Assembly: GCF_004795105.1 (NCBI RefSeq)
Contig: NZ_SSBL01000024.1
Coordinates: forward strand, 1-64,000
Length of the DNA stretch: 64,000 nucleotides
Reading direction: 5' to 3'
DNA from: Streptomyces sp. A0642
GTDB lineage: Bacteria; Actinomycetota; Actinomycetes; Streptomycetales; Streptomycetaceae
Position 1 is the first letter of the stretch. Every line of letters starts with the position of its first letter. Positions 33,782 through 42,185 of the stretch are shown here, piece by piece. Position numbers and translations under genes: made by a program. The notes below the pieces were generated by a model that had not been told where the DNA came from, searched no databases, and was given only the letters and a program-made list of their open reading frames with translations.

Positions 33782-34081
33782 AGCTCAGTCCGTCCTCGTT
33801 GATTACGTCACCCGTGGCACCCATGTCCGCATGGGCCCTACGGGTGAGCTGCGATTTTGCACCACTCCGGGCAGGAGGTCTACACCACCGGGGTATCGCT
33901 TCCGCAGCACAGCAGCATTGCACGGGACGTGGAGCGACTGCTAAGGAGGTCTCGGCCGGGCAGCACCTGGCCCCGTCCCGCCCTGTTCCGTACCCCGTCT
34001 CCGCCCTGTCGGGCGCGTCCGCACGCACCCGGTGCCACCGGGCCGCCCCAGCCACCGCCCAGCCGCAAGGAGCCGTCCAGC
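33782..34081. other. Divergent promoter region between lipoprotein and SIS gene
   Basis: 300 bases that hold the dre-like site at 33874-33889. The part next to the SIS gene (33950-34080) is CG-rich with no clear motif. No gene seen. Confidence 0.6.
33874..33889. promoter_or_regulatory. DasR-like operator (dre), site 1
   Basis: GGAGGTCTACACCACC matches the dre consensus AGTGGTCTAGACCACT in its core GGTCTA-x-ACCAC. It lies between the divergent lipoprotein and SIS genes. DasR is the GntR-type amino-sugar repressor of Streptomyces, encoded elsewhere. Confidence 0.7.
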
Positions 34082-34990
34082 ATGTCCCGTACCGCAGCAG
34101 AAATCGCCACCCAGCCCAGCAGCTGGCGCCGCGCCGCAGAGGCGGGTGCGGCCTTCGAGGGGCTGCCGCGTCCGGGCGAGCGGGTCGCCGTGACCGGGTG
34201 CGGCACCTCCTGGTTCATGGCCATCGCCTACGCGGCGCTGCGGGAGGCGGCCGGGCAGGGCGAGACGGACGCGTACGCCTCGTCGGAGTTCCCCGCCGGC
34301 CGGACGTACGACCGGGTCGTGGCGATCACCCGCTCCGGTACGACGAGCGAGGTGCTGGCGCTGCTGGGGGAGCTGCGCGGCAGGACGGCCACCGTCGCGC
34401 TGACCGCCGACCCGAAGACGCCGGTCATGGAGGCCGCCGACACCGTGGCCGTACTGGACTGGGCGGACGAGGAGTCGGTCGTCCAGACCCGGTTCGCCAC
34501 CACCGCGCTCGCCTTCCTGCGGGCCGGCCTGGAGGCGGCGGGACCGCTCCCGGCCGGAGTGAAGACGGTCGCCGAGGCCGCCGTCGACGCGGAGCTGGCG
34601 GTGACCGAGCCGCTGGACGAGGCGGTGGTGGCGGCCGAGCAGTGGACGTTCCTCGGGCGTGGCTGGACGTACGGCCTGGCACAGGAGGCCGGGCTGAAGA
34701 TGCGTGAGGCCGCGGGCGCCTGGACGGAGTCGTACCCCGCGATGGAGTACCGGCACGGCCCGATCGCGATCACCGGCCCGAACCGGGTGGCCTGGGTCTT
34801 CGGCCCGCTGCCCGAGGGGCTCGCCGGTGAGGTCGCCGCGGTCGGCGGGACGCTCGTGGCCCACCGGTCGGCGGACCCGATGGCCGACCTCATCCGGGCG
34901 CAGCGGCTCGCCGTGGTCCTCGCGGAGTCGAAGGGCTACGACCCGGACCATCCCCGCAACCTGTCGCGCAGCGTGATCCTTCCGGAGTAG
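34082..34990 (+). CDS. SIS-domain amino-sugar isomerase/deaminase-like (AgaS/GlmS type)
   Basis: A 302-residue double-SIS protein. The first SIS phosphosugar site is VAVTGCGTSWFMA and AITRSGTTSEVLALL; the second domain starts TFLGRGWTYGLAQEAGLKMREAAGAWTESYPAMEYRHGP. No glutaminase domain is present, so it is not GlmS itself. AgaS-type proteins convert galactosamine-6-phosphate to tagatose-6-phosphate; NagB-like action on glucosamine-6-phosphate is also possible. ATG 34082 follows AAGGAG. It shares a dre-like promoter region with the divergent sugar-binding protein and precedes the kinase-deacetylase pair. Confidence 0.83.
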   Translation: MSRTAAEIATQPSSWRRAAEAGAAFEGLPRPGERVAVTGCGTSWFMAIAYAALREAAGQGETDAYASSEFPAGRTYDRVVAITRSGTTSEVLALLGELRGRTATVALTADPKTPVMEAADTVAVLDWADEESVVQTRFATTALAFLRAGLEAAGPLPAGVKTVAEAAVDAELAVTEPLDEAVVAAEQWTFLGRGWTYGLAQEAGLKMREAAGAWTESYPAMEYRHGPIAITGPNRVAWVFGPLPEGLAGEVAAVGGTLVAHRSADPMADLIRAQRLAVVLAESKGYDPDHPRNLSRSVILPE

Positions 34991-35179
34991 CGCCGTCGCC
35001 GGCGGGCGGCCCGTCGTGCCGCCGCCCGCCGGACTCCGGCGTCCTGCGCGGCCGCTCCGCACGGCGACGGGCGTCCTCACTGTCGCCGGTCGTGCCGGTT
35101 GGCCCCGGTAGCCGCCGGTTGCCACCGCTTGCCGCCGGTTGCGCCCCCGCTTTTGTATGGATGCGCAACAAACAGCGAT

Positions 35180-35195
35180 AGTGGACTAGACCTTT
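35180..35195 (+). promoter_or_regulatory. DasR-like operator (dre), site 2
   Basis: AGTGGACTAGACCTTT, 12 of 16 matches to the dre consensus, 27 bases upstream of the ROK kinase GTG. Probable DasR control of the kinase-deacetylase operon. Confidence 0.72.
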
Positions 35196-35222
35196 TGCCT
35201 TCGCCGGGCGAAACTGTTTCCC

Positions 35223-36155
35223 GTGAAACACGTCATCGCCCTCGATGTGGGCGGCACCGGAATGAAGGCCGCACTGGTCGGGGCCGACGGCACCCTGCTG
35301 TACGAGGCGCGGCGCGCGACCGGCAGAGAGCGGGGCCCCGACGCCGTCGTGGAGTCGGTTCTCGGCTTCGCCGCGGACCTGCGCGCGTACGGCCAGGAGC
35401 ACTTCGGCGCGAGCGCTCTCGCGGCCGGCGTCGCGGTGCCCGGCATCGTCGACGCCGTGAACGGGATCGCCGTCTACGCGGCGAACCTGGGCTGGCGCGA
35501 CGTACCCATGCGCCGACTCCTCGGCGAACGGCTCGGCGGCGTACCCGTGGCCCTCGGCCACGACGTCAGGACCGGCGGGCTCGCCGAGGGCCGGATCGGT
35601 GCCGGCAAGGGCGCCGACCGCTTCCTGTTCGTGCCGCTCGGGACCGGGATCGCCGGAGCCATCGGCATCGCCGGCGCGATCGAGGCGGGCGCCCACGGCT
35701 ACGCGGGCGAGATCGGCCACATCGTGATCCGGCCGGACGGCCCGGACTGCCCCTGCGGCCAGCGCGGCTGCCTCGAGACGCTGGCCTCCGCGGGCGCGGT
35801 CAGCCGTGCCTGGGCGGAGGCCTCCGGCGACGCGAAGGCCGACGCCGCCGACTGCGCCAAGGCCGTCGAATCGGGCGACCCGAAGGCCGTCGGGGTCTGG
35901 AGCGACGCCGTCGACGCGCTCGCGGCCGGACTCGTCACCGCGCTCACCCTGCTCGACCCCCGCACCCTCATCATCGGTGGCGGTCTCGCCGAGGCCGGGG
36001 AAACCTTGTTCACACCACTCCGTGCGGCCGTCGAGGAACGCGTCACGTTCCAGAAGCTGCCCCACATCGTCCCGGCGGCCCTCGGGGACACCGCCGGATG
36101 CCTGGGCGCAGGGCTGCTCGCCTGGGATCTTCTCTCCACGGAGGTATCCGCCTGA
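35223..36155 (+). CDS. nagK: ROK-family amino-sugar kinase (N-acetylglucosamine kinase type)
   Basis: A 310-residue ROK kinase. The ATP site is DVGGTGMKAAL near the start, the catalytic region GWRDVPMR, the phosphate loop VPLGTGIAGAI, and the zinc motif CPCGQRGCLE (about 178-187). The C terminus ends LLSTEVSA. GTG 35223 has no clear Shine-Dalgarno. Its stop overlaps the deacetylase start (TGATG). It phosphorylates an internalised N-acetyl-hexosamine, GlcNAc or GalNAc. Confidence 0.87.
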   Translation: MKHVIALDVGGTGMKAALVGADGTLLYEARRATGRERGPDAVVESVLGFAADLRAYGQEHFGASALAAGVAVPGIVDAVNGIAVYAANLGWRDVPMRRLLGERLGGVPVALGHDVRTGGLAEGRIGAGKGADRFLFVPLGTGIAGAIGIAGAIEAGAHGYAGEIGHIVIRPDGPDCPCGQRGCLETLASAGAVSRAWAEASGDAKADAADCAKAVESGDPKAVGVWSDAVDALAAGLVTALTLLDPRTLIIGGGLAEAGETLFTPLRAAVEERVTFQKLPHIVPAALGDTAGCLGAGLLAWDLLSTEVSA

Positions 36156-37312
36156 TGGCCGGACGCGCAGACAGCACCGTTCTCGCAGGTGGCCGGGTGG
36201 TACTCCCCACCGGCACCGTCGAGAACGGCCGGGTGATCGTCGAAGGCGCCCGCATCGCCGGAAGCACGGCGGAGGGCGCCCCGGCCATCGACCTGTCCGG
36301 CCACTGGATCGTTCCCGGCTTCGTGGACATGCACAACCACGGCGGCGGCGGCGCGTCCTTCACCTCCGGCACCGTGGACGAGGTCCTCACCGGCGTCCGC
36401 ACCCACCGCGAGCACGGCACCACCACCCTGGTCGCCTCCACCGTCACCGGCGAGATGGACTTCCTCGCCGAACGCGCCGGCATCCTCTCCGAACTGGTCG
36501 AACAGGGCGACCTGGCCGGCATCCACTTCGAGGGCCCCTTCATCTCCCCGTGCCGCAAGGGCGCCCACAGCGAGGGCCTGCTGCGCCACCCGGACCCGGC
36601 CGAGGTCCGCAAGCTGATGGACGCCGCGCGCGGCACCGCGAAGATGTTCACCCTCGCCACCGAACTGCCCGGAGGCATCGACTCCGTACGGCTGCTCGCC
36701 GAGCACGGCGTCATCGCCGCGATCGGGCACACGGACGCCACGTACGAGCAGACCGTCGAGGCCATCGACGCCGGCGCCACCGTCGCCACGCACCTGTTCA
36801 ACGCGATGCCGGCCCTGGGCCACCGCGCACCCGGCCCCATCGCCGCCCTCCTGGAGGACGAGCGGATCACCGTCGAGCTCATCAACGACGGCACGCATCT
36901 GCACCCGGCCGCCCTGGAGCTCGCCTACCACCACGCGGGCGCGCACCGCGTCGCGCTGATCACCGACGCCATGGACGCGGCCGGTTTCGGCGACGGCCGC
37001 TACCAGCTCGGCCCGCTCGCCGTCGACGTGGAGGACGGCGTCGCCCGGCTCGTCGAGGGCGGCTCCATCGCGGGCTCCACCCTCACCCTGGACACCGCGT
37101 TCCACCGGGCCGTCACCATCGACCGGATCCCGGTGGGCGACGTGGTGCAGTCCATCTCCGCCAACCCGGCCCGGCTCCTCGGCGTGTACGACCGGGTCGG
37201 GTCCCTGGAGCCCGGCAAGGACGCCGACCTCGTCGTCCTGGACGAGGACTTCCGGCTCACGGGCGTCATGCGCCGGGGCGAGTGGATCGTCCGGCCGCCG
37301 CAGACCCGCTGA
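36155..37312 (+). CDS. nagA: N-acetylglucosamine-6-phosphate deacetylase
   Basis: A 385-residue amidohydrolase. The family elements are GFVDMHNHGGGG (metal site), GIHFEGPFISP, IGHTDATYEQ, HLFNAMPALGHRAPGP (active-site His) and ITDAMDAAGFGDG (catalytic Asp). It removes acetate from an N-acetyl-hexosamine 6-phosphate. GGAGG precedes the start, which overlaps the kinase stop by one base, so the pair is coupled. With the SIS gene upstream it gives a hexose-phosphate product; the GalNAc variant (AgaA) cannot be told from NagA by sight. Confidence 0.93.
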   Translation: MAGRADSTVLAGGRVVLPTGTVENGRVIVEGARIAGSTAEGAPAIDLSGHWIVPGFVDMHNHGGGGASFTSGTVDEVLTGVRTHREHGTTTLVASTVTGEMDFLAERAGILSELVEQGDLAGIHFEGPFISPCRKGAHSEGLLRHPDPAEVRKLMDAARGTAKMFTLATELPGGIDSVRLLAEHGVIAAIGHTDATYEQTVEAIDAGATVATHLFNAMPALGHRAPGPIAALLEDERITVELINDGTHLHPAALELAYHHAGAHRVALITDAMDAAGFGDGRYQLGPLAVDVEDGVARLVEGGSIAGSTLTLDTAFHRAVTIDRIPVGDVVQSISANPARLLGVYDRVGSLEPGKDADLVVLDEDFRLTGVMRRGEWIVRPPQTR

Positions 37313-37344
37313 ATCCGCACGTGTCCCCCGCGCTCCGCGTAACG

Positions 37345-37390
37345 AAGAGACGGCGGTTGACCCCGACGTCTGGGCCGACCGCCGTCTCTT
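37345..37390 (+). terminator. Terminator of the kinase-deacetylase operon
   Basis: Thirteen-base perfect arms (AAGAGACGGCGGT at 37345-37357 and its complement at 37378-37390) around a 20-base loop, ending CTCTTT. About 33 bases after the nagA stop. Confidence 0.8.
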
Positions 37391-37474
37391 TGGCATGATC
37401 ACCTGGGAAACCAGCAGGGAAAGCGCGTTCTGGCAAGGGATCCGCGCTCCACACGGATCGAGGGGGCAGCCGAG

Positions 37475-38416
37475 GTGATCCTCACGGTCACGCTGAACAC
37501 GGCGCTCGACCTGACGTACGGCGTGCCGGCGCTCGTCCCGCACACCAGCCACCGCGTCACCGACTTCTCCGAGCGCCCCGGCGGCAAGGGCGTCAACGTC
37601 GCCCGAGTCCTCGCCGCCCTCGGCCACGACAGCGTCGTCACCGGCTTCGCCGGAGGCACCACCGGAGCCGTCCTGCGCGAACGGCTCGCCGCACTCCCCT
37701 CCGGTCCCGCGGCCGTCACCGACGCGCTCGTGCCCGTGGCCGGCGACACCCGCCGCACCCTGGCCGTCGTGGACCGCGCCACCGGGGACACCACCCAGTT
37801 CAACGAACCCGGACCGCACGTCACCGCCGACGAGTGGGCCGTCTTCCTCAGCTCGTACGGCGAACTGCTCGGGGCCGCCGACGCCGTCGCCCTGTGCGGC
37901 AGCCTGCCGCCCGGCATCCACGTCGGCGCGTATGCCGAGCTGGTCCGCCTCGCCCGCGCCGCCGGGGTCCCCGCCCTCCTGGACACCAGCGGCGAACCGC
38001 TGCGCCGGGGCATCGCCGCCCGCCCCGACCTGATCAAGCCGAACGCCGACGAGCTCGCCCAGCTCACCGGCGCCCGCGAACCCCTGCGCGGGGCCCGGGA
38101 CGCCCGCCGCCGCGGGGCCCACGGGGTCATCGCCTCGCTGGGGCCCGACGGCATGCTGGCGGTCTCCCCCGACGGCACCTGGCAGGCGAGCCCGCCCGCG
38201 GCCGTGAAGGGCAATCCGACCGGAGCCGGTGATTCCGCGGTGGCCGGGCTGCTGTCCGGACTCGTGGAGGGCCTGGACTGGCCCGACCGGCTGCGACGGG
38301 CGGTGGCCCTGTCGACGGCGACCGTGCTCTCGCCCACCGCCGGTGACTTCGACCGTGCGGCGTACGAGGAGCTGCTGCCGCGCGTCGGTATCGAGAAACA
38401 CGCAGACGCGGCCTGA
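37475..38416 (+). CDS. PfkB-family phosphosugar kinase (1-phosphofructokinase / tagatose-6-phosphate kinase type)
   Basis: A 313-residue ribokinase-fold enzyme. It starts VTLNTALDLTYGVP, with GGKGVNVARVLAALGH, LCGSLPPGIH, and the anion-hole/catalytic motif NPTGAGDSAVAGLLSGL. These suit FruK/LacC enzymes that phosphorylate fructose-1-phosphate or tagatose-6-phosphate. No PTS gene or FruR-type regulator adjoins, but an aldolase does, so tagatose-6-phosphate is an attractive substrate. GTG 37475 follows GAGGGGG. Confidence 0.85.
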   Translation: MILTVTLNTALDLTYGVPALVPHTSHRVTDFSERPGGKGVNVARVLAALGHDSVVTGFAGGTTGAVLRERLAALPSGPAAVTDALVPVAGDTRRTLAVVDRATGDTTQFNEPGPHVTADEWAVFLSSYGELLGAADAVALCGSLPPGIHVGAYAELVRLARAAGVPALLDTSGEPLRRGIAARPDLIKPNADELAQLTGAREPLRGARDARRRGAHGVIASLGPDGMLAVSPDGTWQASPPAAVKGNPTGAGDSAVAGLLSGLVEGLDWPDRLRRAVALSTATVLSPTAGDFDRAAYEELLPRVGIEKHADAA

Positions 38417-38476
38417 GAGCGCCGCGCCCCCAGCGGGACCCGCCCGCCGGGGCCCGAGGAAGCCACAGAGGTCAGC

Positions 38477-39328
38477 ATGCCGCTCGTCAGCACCGGTGAA
38501 CTCGTCTCCGCCGCCCAGGCGCGGGGACGCGGGATCGCCGCCTTCAACGTCATCACGCTGGAACACGCCGAGGCCATCGCCGCCGGCGCCGAGCGCGCCG
38601 GCGCCCCCGCCATCCTCCAGATCTCCGAGAACGCCGTGAAGTTCCACGGCGGCCGGCTCGCCCCCATCGCCGCCGCGGCCGCCGCCGTGGCCCGCGCCTC
38701 GGACGCCCCGCTCGCCCTGCACCTCGACCACGTCGAGTCCGTGGAACTGCTGCACCGGGCCCACGACGAGGGCTTCGGCTCGGTGATGTTCGACGCCTCC
38801 AAGCTGGGTTACGAGGAGAACGTGCGGGCCACCGCCGCGGCGGTCGCCTGGGGGCACGAGCGCGGCGTCTGGATCGAGGCCGAGCTCGGCAAGGTCGGCG
38901 GCAAGGAGGGCGAGGCCCCCCTCGACGCCCACGCCCCGGGCGTCCGCACCGACCCGGCCGAGGCCGCCGCGTACGTCCGCGCCACCGGCGTCGACGCCCT
39001 GGCCGTCGCCGTCGGCTCCTCGCACGCCATGACCGAGCGCACCGCCGCCCTGGACCACGAGCTGATCGGCCGGCTCCGCGACGCCGTCCCCGTCCCGCTG
39101 GTGCTGCACGGCTCCAGCGGCGTCCCCGACGAGGAGATCCGCCGGGCCGTCGCGTCCTCCGGCATGGTCAAGATCAACGTGGGAACGGCGCTGAACACCG
39201 CGTTCACCGGGGCCGTGCGCGCCCACCTGGCCGCGCACACCACGGGCGTGGACCCGCGCAAGTACCTCGCTCCCGGCCGCGAGGCGATGGCCGCGACGGT
39301 GGCCGGCTTCCTGGCCCTGATGGGCTGA
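38477..39328 (+). CDS. Class II aldolase, tagatose-bisphosphate (GatY/KbaY) type
   Basis: A 283-residue zinc aldolase. LALHLDHVES carries metal-binding and catalytic residues, GSVMFDASKLGYEENV and WIEAELGKVGG follow, LVLHGSSGVPDEEIRRAV holds another zinc His, and MVKINVGTALNTAFTGAV binds phosphate. It cleaves tagatose- or fructose-1,6-bisphosphate to DHAP and GAP. It is 60 bases downstream of the PfkB kinase and probably co-transcribed. Length fits GatY better than the longer Fba of central metabolism. Confidence 0.86.
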   Translation: MPLVSTGELVSAAQARGRGIAAFNVITLEHAEAIAAGAERAGAPAILQISENAVKFHGGRLAPIAAAAAAVARASDAPLALHLDHVESVELLHRAHDEGFGSVMFDASKLGYEENVRATAAAVAWGHERGVWIEAELGKVGGKEGEAPLDAHAPGVRTDPAEAAAYVRATGVDALAVAVGSSHAMTERTAALDHELIGRLRDAVPVPLVLHGSSGVPDEEIRRAVASSGMVKINVGTALNTAFTGAVRAHLAAHTTGVDPRKYLAPGREAMAATVAGFLALMG

Positions 39329-39336
39329 TCAACGGA

Positions 39337-39368
39337 CCGGCCCCCTCGCCGCAGGGCGAGGGGGCCGG
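39337..39368. terminator. Bidirectional terminator
   Basis: Perfect 14-base arms (39337-39350 and 39355-39368) around a GCAG loop, between the convergent aldolase and membrane-anchored CBM35-like genes. Confidence 0.88.
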
Positions 39369-39395
39369 AACGCGCAGGCGTGAGGGCAGGACGGG

Positions 39396-40382
39396 TCAGC
39401 GCCCCTGGTGACCGGCCTTCAGGGACAGCTGGTCCAGGTTGGCGTCACACTGGTCGCCCTCGTTGCAGGAGATCATCAGAGTGTTCTGCCCCTTGGTGAG
39501 GTTGACGTAGGCGTACGTCGTCGTCCACCCCTTCTCCAGATCGCCCTCGGGCGCCTGGGCGAAGTTCGTCATGTTGATGGAGCGCGGGGCCTCGGCGTTG
39601 ACGGTGAGGGACGTCTTGGCGTCCTTGCCGGGCACCCCGTACGTCACGAACAGCGTGTACTCGCCGGCCTCCGGCACGTCGACGGACCAGGTCGCGGACC
39701 TGCCCACGGCGTTGAGGTTGATGTACTGCCCGTTGTTGCTCTTGGCGCCCTTGACGGTGTTGTCGAGCGCCGCGTCGCCGCCGAGCTTCAGAGACGCCGC
39801 GTCCTGCTTCGGCAGTTCCGCCGGGGCGTCGGAGCTCGCGCTCTGCTTCGGCGTCGGCGACTGCTCCACCTCACCGGCCGGGCCGGAGGAGGACGTGGCC
39901 TCGGCCTTGTTCTTGTCCTTGCCGTCGTCGTCCGTCATCAGCGCGACACCGATGCCGATGAGCACGACCGCGACCACCGCGACCGCCGCGATCAGCAGGC
40001 CCTTGGTGTTGGGACCGCCCCGGCCGGGGTCGCCGCCACTGCCGCGGCCGCCCTGGTGCGGCACCTGCGCGGTGGCTCCACCGGGATACGTCTCCGGGGC
40101 CGCGTACTGGGCGCTCGGCTGGCCGTACGGGGCGCGCGGCTGACCGTACGGCGCCTGGGGCTGCCCGTACGCCTGCTGCGGCGGCACCTGGCCGTACTGG
40201 CGCTCACCGACGGTCCGCACCTGGTTGTACGAGGTCCGGGGCACTCCCGGCTGCGCGGCGGGTCCCGGGTAGCCGTAGCCGCCCTGTCCCGGCGGCTGCG
40301 CACCGGCTGCCTGCCCGTCCTCGTAGAGGTAGCCGAACGGATCGTCGTCCTCGGGTGTGCTCGCGCCGTTGTTCCCGGCCAT
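39396..40382 (-). CDS. Membrane-anchored protein with a Pro/Gln/Tyr-rich cytoplasmic arm and a CBM35-like outer domain
   Basis: About 328 residues. Residues 1-130 are disordered and rich in Gly, Pro, Gln and Tyr, with near repeats of YGQPxAPYGQP. Residues about 135-160 (KGLLIAAVAVVAVVLIGIGVAL) form one transmembrane helix. An Asp/Lys/Ser-rich linker follows. The last 130 residues form a beta-sandwich resembling CBM35 (LKLGGDAALDNTVKGAKSNNGQYINL, ATWSVDVPEAGEYTLFVTYG, AYVNLTKGQNTLMISCNEGDQCDANLDQLSL). It probably presents a carbohydrate-binding domain outside. ATG 40382 follows GAGGAG. Confidence 0.75.
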   Translation of the reverse strand: MAGNNGASTPEDDDPFGYLYEDGQAAGAQPPGQGGYGYPGPAAQPGVPRTSYNQVRTVGERQYGQVPPQQAYGQPQAPYGQPRAPYGQPSAQYAAPETYPGGATAQVPHQGGRGSGGDPGRGGPNTKGLLIAAVAVVAVVLIGIGVALMTDDDGKDKNKAEATSSSGPAGEVEQSPTPKQSASSDAPAELPKQDAASLKLGGDAALDNTVKGAKSNNGQYINLNAVGRSATWSVDVPEAGEYTLFVTYGVPGKDAKTSLTVNAEAPRSINMTNFAQAPEGDLEKGWTTTYAYVNLTKGQNTLMISCNEGDQCDANLDQLSLKAGHQGR

Positions 40383-40535
40383 CCCTGGGTCACTCCTCAC
40401 CATGTCGCCAGCCGTCGCCGAATATCGCCAGTCGTCGCCGACCGGCCGAGCCTACCCCGAACGGAGCACGCCAAGAATTGCCGGAAGCGGGGACCCGAGG
40501 AGCCGCGTGCCCGCGGAACCACGGCGCGGCGAACG

Positions 40536-42185
40536 TCAGCCGGCTCTGCGGTGAACCTTGGAACGGGACCGTTTCTCGACGTACATCCGCTGGTCGGCGG
40601 AGCGCAGCACCTCTTCGGCCGTCATCCCGCAGGCCGCCCAGCCGATACCGAAACTCGCCCCGACGCGCACCGCCCGGCCGTCGACCCGAATGGGCGGAAT
40701 GATGGCGTTACGCAGGCGTACGGCCAGGTCCGCGGCGTCCGCGTTCCCCAGACCGTCCGCGAGAACGACGAATTCGTCACCCCCGAGCCGGGCGACGGTG
40801 TCACCGTCCCGGACACACGTGGTGAGCCGACGGGCGACCTCGATGAGAACCGCGTCACCCGTGTGGTGCCCGAAGCGGTCGTTGATCGACTTGAAGCCGT
40901 CGAGGTCGCAGAAGAGGACCGCGAGCCCCTTCGAGCCGTCGTCGTTCCCCGTGTCCGGTGCGACGGAATGCACATGGTGGTCGTACGGTCCGACGCCCCG
41001 GCCGGCGTCGAAGCCCTCGGCGGGGTAGCCGTGCATCCGGGCCTCGTCCACATCGCCGTACGCCGCGTCCAGCGCCTGCACGTCGGTCGACGCCACCGCG
41101 TGCGGGCGCTCGCACAGCCGGGCGCTGAGCCGGGCCCGCAGTTCCGCGCTGTTGGGGAGCCCGGTCAGGGCGTCGTGCGAGGCGCGGTGCGCGAGGTTCA
41201 GCTCGTGCCGCTTGCGCTCCTCTATGTCCTCCACGTGCGTGAGGAGGAAGCGCGGGCCGTCCGCGGTGTCCGCGACGACGGAGTTGCGCAGGGAGACCCA
41301 CAGATAGGTGCCGTCCCGGCGGCCCAGCCGGAGCTCGGCCCGGCCGCCCTCGGCGGAGGTGCGGAGCAGGGTGCCGATGTCCTCGGGGTGGACCAGGTCG
41401 GCGAAGGAGTAGCGGCGCAGGACCGAGGCGGGGCGGCCCAGGAGCCGGCACAGGGCGTCGTTGGTGCGCAGCAGCCTGCCGTGCTGGTCACCGCCCATCT
41501 CGGCGATGGCCATGCCGCTGGGGGCGTACTCGAAGGCCTGGCGGAAGGATTCCTCGCTGGCCCGCAGCGCCTGCTGTTCCCGCTCCAGGCGGACCAGGGC
41601 GCGCTGCATGTTTGCTCGGAGTCTGGCGTTGCTGATCGCAATGGCCGACTGGGAGGCGTACATCTGGAGGGCCTCACGGCCCCAGGCGCCGGGCCGGCGG
41701 CCGTTGCGGGGGCGGTCGACGGATATGACGCCGAGGAGGTCGCTGCCGCCGCCCGAGGCGTACATCGGGGCGTAGAGCCGGTCCTGCGGGTGCCACTCGT
41801 CCTCGAAGCGGGGCTCGGGGCCCTCGGTGTGCCACTGCGGGACGTCGTCGTCGAGGAGGACCCAGCCGTCGGTGTGGGGTATGAAGCGGAGCTCGTCCCA
41901 GACCTCGCCCATGGCCAGCCTGCGCTCCCAGGAGATACGGGAGCCGACACGGCCGGTGATGAGGGCCTCCGCGGCGCTGTTGCCGGCGAAGGCGGCGACG
42001 ACGAGATCACCGTCGGGACGGACGAGGTTCACGCAGGCAAGCTCGTATCCGAGACCGGCGACGATTCCGTCGGCGACGGTCTGCAGTGTGTCGGCCAGGC
42101 TCCGCGCCGTGTTGAGATCGGCGACGGCCTGGTGCAACTGCCGCATCGTCGCAAGACGGACGTACGGCTCCGACTCGGCCTCCAT
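40536..42185 (-). CDS. cdgB: Diguanylate cyclase, GAF-PAS-GGDEF (CdgB type)
   Basis: A 549-residue cytoplasmic enzyme. A GAF domain (about 15-200, ADTLQTVADGIVAGLGYELACVNLV) is followed by a PAS/PAC domain (about 210-325, SFRQAFEYAPSGMAIAEM to FLLTHVEDIEERKRHE) and a GGDEF domain (about 330-545, HDALTGLPNS, FCDLDGFKSINDRFGHHTGD, RLGGDEFVVLAD). The GGDEF domain is interrupted by about 60 residues between ARLCERPHA and GLAVLFCDLDG. It makes c-di-GMP from GTP. The arrangement matches the Streptomyces developmental cyclase CdgB as I recall it. ATG 42185 follows GGGGAG. A 16-base palindrome lies upstream. Confidence 0.88.
   Translation of the reverse strand: MEAESEPYVRLATMRQLHQAVADLNTARSLADTLQTVADGIVAGLGYELACVNLVRPDGDLVVAAFAGNSAAEALITGRVGSRISWERRLAMGEVWDELRFIPHTDGWVLLDDDVPQWHTEGPEPRFEDEWHPQDRLYAPMYASGGGSDLLGVISVDRPRNGRRPGAWGREALQMYASQSAIAISNARLRANMQRALVRLEREQQALRASEESFRQAFEYAPSGMAIAEMGGDQHGRLLRTNDALCRLLGRPASVLRRYSFADLVHPEDIGTLLRTSAEGGRAELRLGRRDGTYLWVSLRNSVVADTADGPRFLLTHVEDIEERKRHELNLAHRASHDALTGLPNSAELRARLSARLCERPHAVASTDVQALDAAYGDVDEARMHGYPAEGFDAGRGVGPYDHHVHSVAPDTGNDDGSKGLAVLFCDLDGFKSINDRFGHHTGDAVLIEVARRLTTCVRDGDTVARLGGDEFVVLADGLGNADAADLAVRLRNAIIPPIRVDGRAVRVGASFGIGWAACGMTAEEVLRSADQRMYVEKRSRSKVHRRAG

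Noticed and set aside
35699..39238. A very long open frame on the minus strand across the deacetylase, kinase and aldolase genes
   Set aside because: It is antisense to three clear enzymes, has low-complexity Gly/Arg/Val composition and no domain. Long antisense frames are common at this GC content.
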